Shown here piece after piece: positions 8,530 through 17,698 of a stretch of DNA of 64,000 nucleotides (its first letter is position 1; the number at the start of each line of letters is the position of its first letter). The stretch covers positions 1 through 64,000 of the forward strand of contig SAIW01000011.1 of NCBI GenBank assembly GCA_004028795.1. Direction: 5' to 3'. Both the position numbers and the translations under genes were made by a program. This stretch comes from Chitinophagaceae bacterium (GTDB lineage Bacteria > Bacteroidota > Bacteroidia > Chitinophagales > Chitinophagaceae). Below the pieces are notes generated by a model. It was not told where the DNA came from and made no database searches. It saw only the letters and a program-made list of their open reading frames with translations.

Positions 8530-8575
8530 CTCTTATTAAAAGGATGGCTTTGATAATGCCTCTTGCAGATAAGAG
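8530..8575 (+). promoter_or_regulatory. Possible structured leader of the mgtA unit
   Basis: Complementary arms CTCTTAT (8530-8536) and ATAAGAG (8569-8575) enclose GGC/GCC pairs, about 230 bases upstream of the first membrane ORF. It could be a small RNA structure in the 5' leader of the Mg2+ transport genes. I could not match it to a known riboswitch class, so this is a weak call. Confidence 0.2.
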
Positions 8576-8790
8576 AAACAAAATCAAAGCGTATGTTCAA
8601 ATTCAATTTTCAACTAAAAAGAATCAGCAAAAAAATTTGGAGCAAACCTTCCGTTTACAACAAGCTTTTCCCTTTTATTTCTTCCCATACAGAAAAAGAA
8701 ACAGCTTCTACAAACGGCCGCAATACTTCCTATAAACCAAATTATCCTTTAACAAAGAGACGAAGACCTTATCGGCATCCTTTTATTTAG
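8563..8790 (+). CDS. Possible small basic protein upstream of mgtA
   Basis: An open frame of 75 codons (an alternative ATG at 8593 gives 65) encodes a Lys/Arg-rich peptide ending in TKRRRPYRHPFI, with no membrane segment. Its codons resemble those of neighbouring genes more than a random frame would, and it ends 12 bases before the next ORF. An overlapping frame from 8544 (63 codons) is the competing reading. No family is recognised; it may be a leader-type ORF. Confidence 0.35.
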   Translation: MQIRETKSKRMFKFNFQLKRISKKIWSKPSVYNKLFPFISSHTEKETASTNGRNTSYKPNYPLTKRRRPYRHPFI

Positions 8791-8802
8791 CAACCAGATA
8801 AA

Positions 8803-9000
8803 ATGAAAAAAAATATACGTTGGCTAAACGCCATAACCATACTTTCGATAGCAGTGTACCTTATTGACCTTAATGTTAATTGGTACCGTAATCTTGCAAA
8901 AAATATCCCTATTGTAAAATATACAATCATCGGCTTGTCCGTAATATTGTTTCTTTCAATGGTACAGATATTAATTGGAAACCGAAATTCAAAAAAATAA
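8803..9000 (+). CDS. Small two-helix membrane protein next to mgtA
   Basis: The product has 65 residues with two predicted membrane helices (about 8-24 and 39-58) joined by a short loop containing DLNVNWYRN, and a basic C-terminus. It ends five bases before the mgtA start, so it is almost certainly co-transcribed. I do not recognise a family. Enterobacterial Mg2+ transporters have tiny membrane partners (MgtR, MgtS) that alter their stability, so a similar accessory role is possible, but that is analogy and not homology. Confidence 0.6.
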   Translation: MKKNIRWLNAITILSIAVYLIDLNVNWYRNLAKNIPIVKYTIIGLSVILFLSMVQILIGNRNSKK

Positions 9001-9005
9001 AGAGC

Positions 9006-11711
9006 ATGCTTTCAACAGTAAAAAATAACATCAAAAACCGGTTGTCAATTCCAACTAATGGTGAGGGATTGAGCGAAGAAGTAATTGCAAAAATCAAATC
9101 AGTCAGCAGCAGCGATGATAATTTCTTTTTCAGCATTCTTGAAACCGGCAACGAAGGTTTATCAGACGATGATGTAGCGGAAAAGCTAAAACATTTCGGA
9201 CTTAATGAAGTGCATCATGAAAAAGCTCCTGCATGGTACAGGCAATTATTTCATGCTTTTATTAACCCGTTTATCGGCATCCTTTTCATCATAGCCATTG
9301 TTTCATTAATTACTGATGTGTGGTTGTCAAAGCCCGGAGAAGAAGAATACAAAACAGTCATTACAATCAGCATAATGATAATGGTAAGTTCATTGCTTCG
9401 TTTTTTTCAGGAATACAGAAGCAACAGGGCAGCAGAGCAACTAAAAAGCATGGTAAAAACAACCGCTACTGTTTTGCGAAAAGATACCGGCAAAATAGAA
9501 GTGGATATTAAAAACTTAGTACCCGGCGATATTGTTTTTCTGTCAGCAGGCGATATGATACCCGCTGATTGCCGTATCATTAAATCAAAGGACCTGTTTA
9601 TAAGCGAAAGCATGCTTACGGGTGAAGCCTTACCCGTTGAGAAGCGAAACCTTGTTATTAGAGAGGCTGATAAAAAAACGCCTTTAGAGTTAGACAATAT
9701 TTGTTTTATGGGAACCAATGTGGTAAGCGGTTCAGCTACTGCTGTTGTTATTACCACAGGTAATCAAACTTATTTTGGTTCATTAAGTAAATCCATTATC
9801 GGCAAACGTGCAGAAACAAGTTTTGATAAGGGAGTGAATAAAGTAAGCTACCTGTTGATACGTTTTATGCTCATCATGGTACCCCTTGTGTTTTTAATTA
9901 ACGGGCTTACCAAACACAATTGGATGGAAGCATTTTTGTTTGCTATTGCTGTTGCAGTAGGGTTAACACCGGAAATGCTGCCAATGATTGTTACTGCTAA
10001 CCTTGCGAAAGGAGCAGTAAACATGAGTAAAAGAAAAGTGATTGTAAAACGGTTGAATGCTATTCAAAACATAGGGGCAATGGATGTGTTTTGTACCGAT
10101 AAAACAGGTACGCTAACACTTGATAAAATTGTTTTGAAGCAGCATTTAAATTTATTTGGAGATAAGGATGAAGAAGTGTTGAAATGGTCTTATTTAAACA
10201 GTTATCATCAAACGGGGTTGAAAAACATTTTAGACCAGGCGGTTTTAGAGCATACAGAACTGCATGATCATTTAAAAGTAGAAGAATACTTTGTAAAGGT
10301 GGATGAAATTCCTTTCGACTTTCAGCGTCGTCGTATGTCAGTAATTCTTCAGGAACGGAACGGTAAGCATCTGTTGATTTGTAAAGGAGCAGTAGAAGAA
10401 ATGCTGGATTTGTGCAGTCATGCTTTTGACCCCGGCAGCGACCGTCAATTGCAGATTGCTTCAGACGCTGTTATTCCAATGGATGAAAAAATGCGTGAAA
10501 TTGTTTTGAATACATCCAGAAAATTGAACGAAGACGGGTTAAGAGTTTTATTGGTAGCTATTAAAGAGTTTGATGACCGTGCATTAACTTATTCAGTAGA
10601 GGATGAAAAAGATATGACCTTAACAGGCTTCATCGGTTTTCTTGACCCTGCAAAACCTTCTGCAAAAGCATCTATTGAAGCCCTGCAAAAATTAGGAGTA
10701 AACATAAAAGTATTGACGGGCGATAATGAAATAGTTACAAAAAAGATTTGCCGTGATGTAGGTATTGATTTCAATAAAATTTTATTGGGCAACGAGTTGG
10801 AAAAAATGACTGATGAAGAATTACAAAATGAGGTTGATGATATTTCAATTTTTGCCAAATTAAGTCCTATTCAAAAGTCGAGAGTAATAAAAGTATTGCA
10901 AACGAAAGGGCACACCGTTGGCTTTATGGGAGACGGCATCAATGATGCAGCCGCTTTGCGTGATGCCGATGTAGGCATTAGCGTAGATACCGCTGTTGAT
11001 ATTGCAAAAGAAAGTGCAGACATTATTTTATTAGAAAAAGATTTAATGGTGTTGCGTAAAGGTGTGATTTATGGGCGAAGAACATTCGGTAATATTATCA
11101 AGTACATTAAAATGACTGCCAGCAGCAACTTTGGAAACATGTTCAGCATGTTGGGGGCAAGTGCATTGCTTCCATTTCTGCCAATGCTTCCTGTTCAGAT
11201 TTTAATCAATAACCTTTTGTACGACATTTCACAGGTTTCCATTCCGTGGGACAAAATGGATGCAGAGTTTTTAGAAAAACCAAAAAAATGGGATGCTTCG
11301 GGCATACAAAAATTCATGATTTTTATTGGCCCTATCAGCTCTGTTTTTGACTACGCAACATTTGCAGTAATGTGGTTTGTTTTCAAAAGCAATTCTCCTG
11401 ATAACCAAAGTATTTTTCAAACAGGTTGGTTTATTGAAAGCCTTTTATCACAAACGCTTATTGTACATATGATACGTACCAGAAAAATACCTTTTATTCA
11501 AAGTTGGGCATCTGCTCCTGTTGTGGCATTAACATCTTTTATTATGTTGATTGGTATTATTATTCCTTTCACGCCATTTGCAGCAGGGTTTAAAATGCAA
11601 CCGCTGCCTTTCACTTATTTTATATGGCTTGTAGGGATTCTTACCTGTTATTGTTTGCTTACCCAACTCGTAAAAAACTGGTACATTAAAAAATATAACC
11701 AGTGGTTATAA
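9006..11711 (+). CDS. mgtA: Magnesium-translocating P-type ATPase
   Basis: This is a 901-residue P3B-type ATPase, the usual length for MgtA/MgtB. The actuator loop LTGE is near residue 205, the phosphorylation motif DKTGTLT has its Asp at 365, and the hinge GDGINDAAAL is near 643. The fourth membrane segment reads VGLTPEMLPMIV, typical of Mg2+ transporters. The C-terminal membrane domain includes NNLLYDISQ, also characteristic. It imports Mg2+ across the inner membrane using ATP. A small membrane protein lies five bases upstream and an OprB-like porin 43 bases downstream on the same strand. Confidence 0.95.
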   Translation: MLSTVKNNIKNRLSIPTNGEGLSEEVIAKIKSVSSSDDNFFFSILETGNEGLSDDDVAEKLKHFGLNEVHHEKAPAWYRQLFHAFINPFIGILFIIAIVSLITDVWLSKPGEEEYKTVITISIMIMVSSLLRFFQEYRSNRAAEQLKSMVKTTATVLRKDTGKIEVDIKNLVPGDIVFLSAGDMIPADCRIIKSKDLFISESMLTGEALPVEKRNLVIREADKKTPLELDNICFMGTNVVSGSATAVVITTGNQTYFGSLSKSIIGKRAETSFDKGVNKVSYLLIRFMLIMVPLVFLINGLTKHNWMEAFLFAIAVAVGLTPEMLPMIVTANLAKGAVNMSKRKVIVKRLNAIQNIGAMDVFCTDKTGTLTLDKIVLKQHLNLFGDKDEEVLKWSYLNSYHQTGLKNILDQAVLEHTELHDHLKVEEYFVKVDEIPFDFQRRRMSVILQERNGKHLLICKGAVEEMLDLCSHAFDPGSDRQLQIASDAVIPMDEKMREIVLNTSRKLNEDGLRVLLVAIKEFDDRALTYSVEDEKDMTLTGFIGFLDPAKPSAKASIEALQKLGVNIKVLTGDNEIVTKKICRDVGIDFNKILLGNELEKMTDEELQNEVDDISIFAKLSPIQKSRVIKVLQTKGHTVGFMGDGINDAAALRDADVGISVDTAVDIAKESADIILLEKDLMVLRKGVIYGRRTFGNIIKYIKMTASSNFGNMFSMLGASALLPFLPMLPVQILINNLLYDISQVSIPWDKMDAEFLEKPKKWDASGIQKFMIFIGPISSVFDYATFAVMWFVFKSNSPDNQSIFQTGWFIESLLSQTLIVHMIRTRKIPFIQSWASAPVVALTSFIMLIGIIIPFTPFAAGFKMQPLPFTYFIWLVGILTCYCLLTQLVKNWYIKKYNQWL

Positions 11712-11754
11712 CGAATAACTAAAACTAAATCACCAACGCTTATAAATTTACGTT

Positions 11755-13104
11755 ATGACAGTAAAAAAGATTTTATCACTATTAATATGGACGGTTGTTA
11801 CAAAAAAGGTAGCTGCACAACAAATTGAAAAGGACACCACAAGTACGAAGTGGTCAACGCATTTTCAATTAACTGTTATTTCACAAAAACATTCAGGTTT
11901 CAAATCATTATATAACGGTTCAAATTCATTGGCAGATACCGTTGAACCCAGTGCTACAAGCCTTACAAGCACATTATTTTTGGGAAGGAAATTATGGAAG
12001 AATGCAGCATTCTATTTCAATCCGGAAATATCAGGTGGTAACGGTTTAAGTTTTGCTACAGGAGTAGCCGGAGCATTGAACGGAGAAACATATCGTATTG
12101 GCGATGTTAAACCGCAATTGTTTATTGCACGAGCCTTTTTGCAGCAACATATTCCATTAGGCAATACCGGTTATGAAGATGTTACAGACAATTTTAATCA
12201 GGTTGCCGGTAAAATTCCAACTAATAGAATTACTATCAGTGCCGGCAAATTTGCTATCGCAGATTTTTATGATAATAATACATACAGCAAAGACCCAAGA
12301 ACACAATTTTTTAATTGGAGCTTATGGTCAAATGGTGCATGGGATTATCCTGCCAATACAAGGGGATATACTTTTGGATTAGTAGCTGAATTGATAAAAC
12401 CAAAATGGGCCATTCGTGTGTCAAGCGTCGCAGTGCCTCGTATTGCTAATTTCCACTTAATGGAGTATGACATTGCCAAGGCACATTCAGAAACTTTTGA
12501 AGTAGAACATAAATTTTCTATACGCAAATATCCGGGCAATATCCGCTTTATAATTAGTAATACTTATACACAAGCCCCATCTTATCAGGATGGACAAAAA
12601 GCTATTACCGGTAATGATACAGTTTTGTTAGATGTAATCAGAGGTGAAGTAGAACATAAATTATACGGGGGAAGAAAAATTGGGTTGGGATTGAACCTTG
12701 AACAACAGTTAACAGATAACATAGGTTTTTTCAGCAGGCTTGGATGGAATGACGGCAGATACGCTACCTGGGCATTTACAGAAATTGATAACACTATCAA
12801 TGCAGGCGTATCAATTAAAGGAAATAAATGGAAGCGACCTGATGACGTATTGGGCATTGCAGTAGTGAGTAATGGAATATCTAAAGGCCACAGAGATTTT
12901 TTAAAAGCAGGCGGTTATGGTTTTATTATTGGTGACGGTACTATAAATTATAAACGTGAAACAATTATTGAAACCTATTATAGTGCAAAGCTTACGCCCT
13001 TTTTCTGGCTCACATTCGATTATCAGTTTGTAAATAATCCTGCTTATAATAAAGACAGAGGGCCTGTGCATGTTTTTGGTATCAGAGGGCATATAGCGTT
13101 TTAA
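11755..13104 (+). CDS. OprB-like carbohydrate-selective porin family protein
   Basis: The protein has 449 residues with an N-terminal signal segment ending near VAAQQ and a C-terminus ending in Phe (HIAF) typical of outer-membrane barrels. The region FAIADFYDNNTYS followed by DPRTQFFNWSLW and GAWDYPANTRGYTFG matches the OprB/carbohydrate porin family. It should form a beta barrel in the outer membrane. It lies 43 bases after mgtA on the same strand, so it may supply the outer-membrane step of Mg2+ entry instead of sugar transport; that is inference from position. Confidence 0.8.
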   Translation: MTVKKILSLLIWTVVTKKVAAQQIEKDTTSTKWSTHFQLTVISQKHSGFKSLYNGSNSLADTVEPSATSLTSTLFLGRKLWKNAAFYFNPEISGGNGLSFATGVAGALNGETYRIGDVKPQLFIARAFLQQHIPLGNTGYEDVTDNFNQVAGKIPTNRITISAGKFAIADFYDNNTYSKDPRTQFFNWSLWSNGAWDYPANTRGYTFGLVAELIKPKWAIRVSSVAVPRIANFHLMEYDIAKAHSETFEVEHKFSIRKYPGNIRFIISNTYTQAPSYQDGQKAITGNDTVLLDVIRGEVEHKLYGGRKIGLGLNLEQQLTDNIGFFSRLGWNDGRYATWAFTEIDNTINAGVSIKGNKWKRPDDVLGIAVVSNGISKGHRDFLKAGGYGFIIGDGTINYKRETIIETYYSAKLTPFFWLTFDYQFVNNPAYNKDRGPVHVFGIRGHIAF

Positions 13105-13383
13105 ATAGGGAATTGTAAATAACTCCATGAAACTACTCTACAGATATATTACAAACTTTTCGAGAATAACGTAAAAACGTTCAATATTAGCACGGTTTAA
13201 AAATGAGTACAATCGTAATTGATTGTACCTGTTGCGAAACAAATTTTGGTTTTCACTTAGTTATCCAAGAGGTTGGCAATGCTAATATTAGTAAAGTAAA
13301 GACGGCAGTTGTTTTTAATATTTAAGCTAATAAGAGATGGTATTACAAAATCAAAGTGATATAGGTAGGGGTTATGAAATTTT

Positions 13384-13428
13384 ACTTAAAAAACACCCAT
13401 TATTTAATTTAATGGGTGTTTTTTAAGT
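13384..13428. terminator. Strong bidirectional hairpin terminator
   Basis: Perfect 18-bp arms (13384-13401 and 13411-13428) with a nine-base loop and an A-run/T-run on either side. It can end transcripts from the porin side and from the minus-strand tRNA-Ser. The rest of the 13105-13668 gap holds the tRNA, a doubtful 40-codon frame (13203-13325) and nothing else recognisable. Confidence 0.85.
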
Positions 13429-13465
13429 GGTTCTTTTGTAAATATTGAAAAATCAATAATTCAAG

Positions 13466-13550
13466 CGGAGAGAGAGGGATTCGAACCCCCGGACCTGTTA
13501 CAGTCAACGGTTTTCAAGACCGCCGCATTCGACCGCTCTGCCATCTCTCC
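13466..13550 (-). tRNA. tRNA-Ser (anticodon TGA)
   Basis: The 85-base minus-strand gene has acceptor arms GGAGAGA/TCTCTCC, a long variable arm, the anticodon loop TCTTGAAAA with TGA, and the T-loop GTTCGAATC. The CCA end is not encoded. Confidence 0.95.
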
Positions 13551-13668
13551 GAGTGCAAAATAATAGTCAGAATGTTTATCTTCCAAATATTATTCAAAAG
13601 CCCTTTATCACTCTTTCTTAATTTCATTCAAACACAACAATTAATTTCGTTCAAATTTTATCAGCGTT

Positions 13669-15519
13669 TTGAAACACTTAAAGGTTATTAATAAATATTT
13701 CTGGCGTTATCGTACAAGGTTGTTTTTAGGAATTATATTCATTGTACTTTCCAATTACTTTAAAATATTATCCCCTCAGATATCCGGTTATGTAATTGAT
13801 AAGGTTGAACGTCTTATCAGTCCAAATAATTCAGCAGTTAATACAAGCCATCATCAAAAAAATTATGATGTGTTGGTTAAGCAATTAATTAATGCAGTAG
13901 AAGGTGTTAATACATCCTTCAATAAAAATATTATTCTTTGTGCTGTTACTTTATTGGTGCTGGCATTGCTAAGCGGCTTTTTTATGTTTTTAATGCGGCA
14001 GACCATTATTGTAATGAGCAGGCATATTGAATACGACCAGAAAAATGAAGTATTCAATCATTATCAGAAATTAGATACGGCTTTCTATAAAACTCATAGC
14101 ACGGGCGATTTAATGAACAGAATTACAGAAGATGTTAGCCGTGTAAGAATGTACACCGGCCCCGCATTAATGTACTTTATCAATTTGGCGGCAACCATTG
14201 GTTTCAGTTTGTTTTTTATGTTGAGAGAAAACTGGAGATTAACCCTGTATGTATTGGCACCATTGCCTTTGCTGGCAATAACCATTTATGCAGTTAATAC
14301 AGTTATCAATAGAAAAAGCGAAAAAATTCAATCATTATTATCAGATTTAACCTCAACAGCACAGGAATCTTATTCAGGCATAAGAGTTATAAAATCTTTT
14401 GTACAGGAAAAAGCAATGCTTGGCTTTTTTAATAATAACAGCGAAGCTTATAAAAAAAATGCTATCAGCCTTGCCAAATTAGAAGCGGTTTATTTTCCTT
14501 CAATGGCATTACTTATAGGGTTAAGCACTTTATTAACCATTGCCATAGGGGGCTGGTATGCAGTGCATCATCAATACAATGTAACAGCAGGAACCATTAC
14601 AGAGTTTGTAATTTATATTAACATGCTTACGTTTCCCGTTAGTGCTATCGGTTGGACGGCAAGTATGATACAAAGAGCAGCAGCATCGCAAAAAAGATTG
14701 AATGAGTTTTTACAATTAGAGCCGGCAATTAAAGATGCTTCAACAGCAACAGAATTTACTTTAAAAGGCAATATTGTTTTTGATAATGTTTCGTTCACAT
14801 ATCCTCATACAGGTATTACTGCACTACAGCATATTAACCTTAATATAAAACAAGGCGAAAAAGTATTGTTGTTAGGAAGAACAGGCAGCGGAAAAAGTAC
14901 ACTGGCACAGCTTTTACTTCGGTTTTATAATCCGACAGAAGGTAATATTTTTATTGATGGAAAGAATATTCAACACATTACTTTGAATAACCTGCGTAAA
15001 CAAATAAGTTTTGTACCGCAGGATGTTTTTTTATTCAGCGATACAGTAAGCAACAATATTTCATTCAGTAAAGAAGGGAAAGCAACTATTGATAGTGTAA
15101 TTGAATCGGCAAAATTTGCAAGTGTTGATGGCGAAATAAAAAACTTTTCCAATGGATATGAAACGACAATTGGTGAAAGGGGTGTTACATTAAGCGGCGG
15201 GCAAAAACAAAGAATATCTATTGCCAGAGCATTACATAAGAACCCTGAAATAGTGGTGTTTGACGATTGCTTAAGTGCCGTTGATGCCAAAACAGAAACC
15301 GAAATTGTAAATAACCTCTATCAATTCCTGCATAATAAAACGGCTATTATTATTACACACAGAATTTTTTCTTCTTTCAGGTTTGATAAAATTATCGTGT
15401 TAGAAGAAGGTATGATTGCCGAAACCGGAACACACGAAACACTTTTGCAGAAAGACGGTTTTTATGCCGAATTGTACAAATTACAAATGCAGGGAAATGC
15501 AGTTTCAGAAACGGTTTAA
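13669..15519 (+). CDS. ABC transporter, fused permease and ATPase (MdlA/MsbA-like exporter)
   Basis: The half-transporter has 616 residues: a six-helix export-type membrane domain (about 15-340) and an ATPase domain with Walker A GRTGSGKST (403-411), signature LSGGQKQ (from 508) and Walker B ending in Asp532. The next residue is Asp533 where the catalytic Glu usually sits, giving FDDCLSAVD as in MdlA-like subunits that often pair with a second half-transporter. It starts with TTG; no in-frame ATG near the N-terminus fits better and the N-terminal helix begins at once. It probably exports lipids or drugs. No partner subunit is adjacent. Confidence 0.92.
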   Translation: MKHLKVINKYFWRYRTRLFLGIIFIVLSNYFKILSPQISGYVIDKVERLISPNNSAVNTSHHQKNYDVLVKQLINAVEGVNTSFNKNIILCAVTLLVLALLSGFFMFLMRQTIIVMSRHIEYDQKNEVFNHYQKLDTAFYKTHSTGDLMNRITEDVSRVRMYTGPALMYFINLAATIGFSLFFMLRENWRLTLYVLAPLPLLAITIYAVNTVINRKSEKIQSLLSDLTSTAQESYSGIRVIKSFVQEKAMLGFFNNNSEAYKKNAISLAKLEAVYFPSMALLIGLSTLLTIAIGGWYAVHHQYNVTAGTITEFVIYINMLTFPVSAIGWTASMIQRAAASQKRLNEFLQLEPAIKDASTATEFTLKGNIVFDNVSFTYPHTGITALQHINLNIKQGEKVLLLGRTGSGKSTLAQLLLRFYNPTEGNIFIDGKNIQHITLNNLRKQISFVPQDVFLFSDTVSNNISFSKEGKATIDSVIESAKFASVDGEIKNFSNGYETTIGERGVTLSGGQKQRISIARALHKNPEIVVFDDCLSAVDAKTETEIVNNLYQFLHNKTAIIITHRIFSSFRFDKIIVLEEGMIAETGTHETLLQKDGFYAELYKLQMQGNAVSETV

Positions 15520-15573
15520 GGGCAGGATTACTTAGTAGTAAATTTTATAATATCAGAAATTTTAACGTAAATT

Positions 15574-15602
15574 TTGGCAATTCGTAAACAATACTATATT
15601 TG
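15574..15602 (+). promoter_or_regulatory. Bacteroidota-type promoter of the DUF3276 gene
   Basis: A -33 TTG (15574-15576) and a -7 box TATATTTG (15595-15602) are separated by 18 bases, matching the Bacteroidota primary-sigma consensus. The start codon follows 37 bases later. Confidence 0.7.
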
Positions 15603-15639
15603 TTGCACTTAAAAAGCAATAACCCCAAAACTTAAAACA

Positions 15640-16092
15640 GTGCCTTACGAGAACAACGACAAGAAGATGGAAAGCGTTTACAGTAAACGCATAAGAGCAG
15701 GTAAAAGAAGAACTTATTTTTTTGATGTTCGTGCAACCCGTGGAAACGATTATTACTTAACTATTACAGAAAGCCGTAAAAGGTTTGACGACAATGGTTA
15801 TGACAGACACAAAATATTTTTGTACAAAGAAGACTTTAATAAATTTATTAAAGCTTTAGGGGAAGCTGTTGATTATGTGAAGACAGATTTAATGCCTGAC
15901 TTTGATTTTGATGCATTCAATCATGAATACAATGAAGATGGTAACACAGGCAGCTACTCATCAGAACCAGTTGAAGAGAGTGAACCTGTACCTGTTGTTA
16001 CTGCAACAACCCAGGTAGCGGTTGTAGCTGAAGCAGTAGCTCCAAAACCGCTTGCCGATAACGGAGCTTCTGAACAAGTTGATAAATGGTAA
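15640..16092 (+). CDS. DUF3276 (PUR-alpha-like) nucleic-acid-binding protein
   Basis: The 150-residue protein is a Bacteroidota DUF3276 member. The PUR-like domain (about 10-85) carries the highly conserved blocks SVYSKRIRAGKRRTYFFDVR and DYYLTITESRKRF. The family is related to eukaryotic Pur-alpha and the spirochaete PurA homologue, which bind single-stranded DNA or RNA. The C-terminal 45 residues form a Glu, Pro, Val and Ala-rich flexible tail. The GTG at 15640 is chosen because homologous sequences usually have a short acidic lead before MESVYSKR; an in-frame ATG at 15667 is the alternative. Confidence 0.88.
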   Translation: MPYENNDKKMESVYSKRIRAGKRRTYFFDVRATRGNDYYLTITESRKRFDDNGYDRHKIFLYKEDFNKFIKALGEAVDYVKTDLMPDFDFDAFNHEYNEDGNTGSYSSEPVEESEPVPVVTATTQVAVVAEAVAPKPLADNGASEQVDKW

Positions 16093-16137
16093 TGCTGCCC
16101 TTATAAACAAGCCAAAAACCAATTGCTTATATATCAG

Positions 16138-16158
16138 CCCTGCATGCAGGGTTTTTTT
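16138..16158. terminator. Hairpin terminator between convergent genes
   Basis: A 14-base palindrome CCCTGCATGCAGGG (16138-16151) is followed by seven T. It ends the DUF3276 transcript and touches the end of the convergent plsC gene. Confidence 0.8.
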
Positions 16159-16891
16159 ATTGGTTTGAAGTGTAGTAATTCCACATGATATCAAAAACTT
16201 TTTCTTTTAAATCTTCTGCTGAAATATTCTCTGCTGCAACAGGAGGTAAAAAATGAATAGCTAATTTTTTCGGCACTAAATAAAATATTTTATTGTTGGG
16301 CATCGCCTTTCCCGTATTAAAAATTACTGCAGGAATAATAGCGGTTTTTGTTTCAACCGCTAACTTAAAAGCACCATCGTAAAATTTTTTCAAAGGCTCA
16401 TTAGTTCTGTTTCTTGTTCCTTCAGGGTAAAGACTCATATGCATTCCTTCCTTTAAAACTTTTTTCATTGCATCAAAACTTTTACGGCGGCTTGCATCAT
16501 TTTTTCTGTTTACTAACACAGACCCTTTTGCATAAAACCAGCCAAACAAAGGAATTTTGGCAAATGAATCTTTGGCAATCGTTTTATTAGGTCCGGGAAT
16601 GTACGGGCAGGAAAGCGGTACATCTAATAAGGTATTATGGTTGCAGGTTACAATATACACTTCACCTTGTTTAAAATTTTCTCTTCCTTTTATTGAAAGA
16701 GGGCAACCGATTAAAGGCAGCCAGATATTCATCCAAAGCCTTGCGATTTTTATAAAAATATCCTGCCCTTTTTTTCCGGGAATTAAATAGCAATACATTG
16801 CCGGAATGAATATGATAAGAAATGTAGTTAGGAAACTTATAATCCCCCACAAAGCCCAAATACGGGCAAATATTTCTTTGAAAATTTTCAT
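16157..16891 (-). CDS. plsC: 1-acyl-sn-glycerol-3-phosphate acyltransferase
   Basis: This 244-residue membrane-associated enzyme has a hydrophobic N-terminus (about 11-37), the HX4D catalytic motif HNTLLD (His85, Asp90) and the acceptor-binding motif YPEGTR (155-160). It transfers an acyl chain to lysophosphatidic acid in phospholipid synthesis at the inner membrane. Its ATG lies two bases after the ung stop, so the two are co-transcribed. Confidence 0.92.
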   Translation of the reverse strand: MKIFKEIFARIWALWGIISFLTTFLIIFIPAMYCYLIPGKKGQDIFIKIARLWMNIWLPLIGCPLSIKGRENFKQGEVYIVTCNHNTLLDVPLSCPYIPGPNKTIAKDSFAKIPLFGWFYAKGSVLVNRKNDASRRKSFDAMKKVLKEGMHMSLYPEGTRNRTNEPLKKFYDGAFKLAVETKTAIIPAVIFNTGKAMPNNKIFYLVPKKLAIHFLPPVAAENISAEDLKEKVFDIMWNYYTSNQ

Positions 16892-16893
16892 AA

Positions 16894-17565
16894 TTATAAT
16901 TTCCAGTCAATAGGCTCTAAGCCTTGTTTAATTAATAATTCATTGGTTCTGCTGAAATGTTTGCAACCGAAAAAACCTTTTTCTGCACTAAAAGGAGATG
17001 GGTGAGCGGCTTTTAAAACATAATGTTTTGTTTCATCAATTAAAACCTGTTTTTCCTGTGCAAATCTTCCCCACAACAAAAAAACAATTCCTTTTTTTTC
17101 ATCAGAAATTTTTTTGATAACGGCATCTGTAAAATTCATCCAACCGATTTTTGAATGGCTTGCAGGCTCATTAGCTCTTACAGTAAGCACTGCATTTAAC
17201 AATAAAACACCTTGTTTGGCCCAGGCAGTTAAATTGCCGGTTGATGGAATAGCCATACCGATATCTTTATGCAACTCCTTAAAAATATTGATTAATGAAG
17301 GTGGTGGAATAATACCATCAGGTACACTGAAACTCAATCCCATTGCCTGTTTAGGCCCATGATAGGGGTCTTGCCCTAATATCACAACCTTAACCTTATT
17401 AAAAGGAGTGTGCTCAAAAGCATTAAAAATCAGTTTGCCCGGCGGATAAATGGTTGCACCGGTAGAACGTTCTGTTTTAAGATGAGTAACGATTTGTAAA
17501 AAGTATGATTTACTGAATTCATCTCGTAATTTTTCTTTCCACGAATCTTCAATCTGAACATCCAT
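16894..17565 (-). CDS. ung: Uracil-DNA glycosylase, family 1
   Basis: The protein has 223 residues, the normal length for bacterial Ung. The water-activating motif GQDPYHG has Asp66, and the minor-groove loop motif AHPSPFSA has His188. It removes uracil from DNA in base-excision repair. It is the first gene of a two-gene unit with plsC. The start codon follows an AT-rich leader without a clear ribosome site, as is usual in Bacteroidota. Confidence 0.96.
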   Translation of the reverse strand: MDVQIEDSWKEKLRDEFSKSYFLQIVTHLKTERSTGATIYPPGKLIFNAFEHTPFNKVKVVILGQDPYHGPKQAMGLSFSVPDGIIPPPSLINIFKELHKDIGMAIPSTGNLTAWAKQGVLLLNAVLTVRANEPASHSKIGWMNFTDAVIKKISDEKKGIVFLLWGRFAQEKQVLIDETKHYVLKAAHPSPFSAEKGFFGCKHFSRTNELLIKQGLEPIDWKL

Positions 17566-17620
17566 ATTTTATGTTTGGATGCAAACTAATTAAAAATTAC
17601 TTTTGCTGCCCTTAAATGAT

Positions 17621-17694
17621 GGTCCGGTAGCTCAGCTGAATAGAGCAACAGCCTTCTAAGCTGTGGGTCATTGGTTTGAATCCAATCCGGATCA
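17621..17694 (+). tRNA. tRNA-Arg (anticodon TCT)
   Basis: The 74-base gene has acceptor arms GGTCCGG/CCGGATC, the anticodon loop CTTCTAA with TCT, and the T-loop region GGTTTGAATCC. It decodes AGA. The CCA end is not encoded. Confidence 0.95.
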
Positions 17695-17698
17695 CATA

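Noticed and set aside
8544-8735. A 63-codon frame overlapping the small basic ORF upstream of mgtA
   Set aside because: Codon pattern less like the neighbours than the overlapping frame at 8563; retained only as an alternative reading.
8405-8802. Known Mg2+ riboswitch (M-box-like) in the mgtA leader
   Set aside because: No recognisable M-box conserved blocks were seen; only a weak stem could be drawn.
13203-13325. A 40-codon frame with a CTCC pair between the porin gene and the terminator
   Set aside because: Too short, no recognised family, no ribosome or promoter signal; codon bias cannot be judged at this length.
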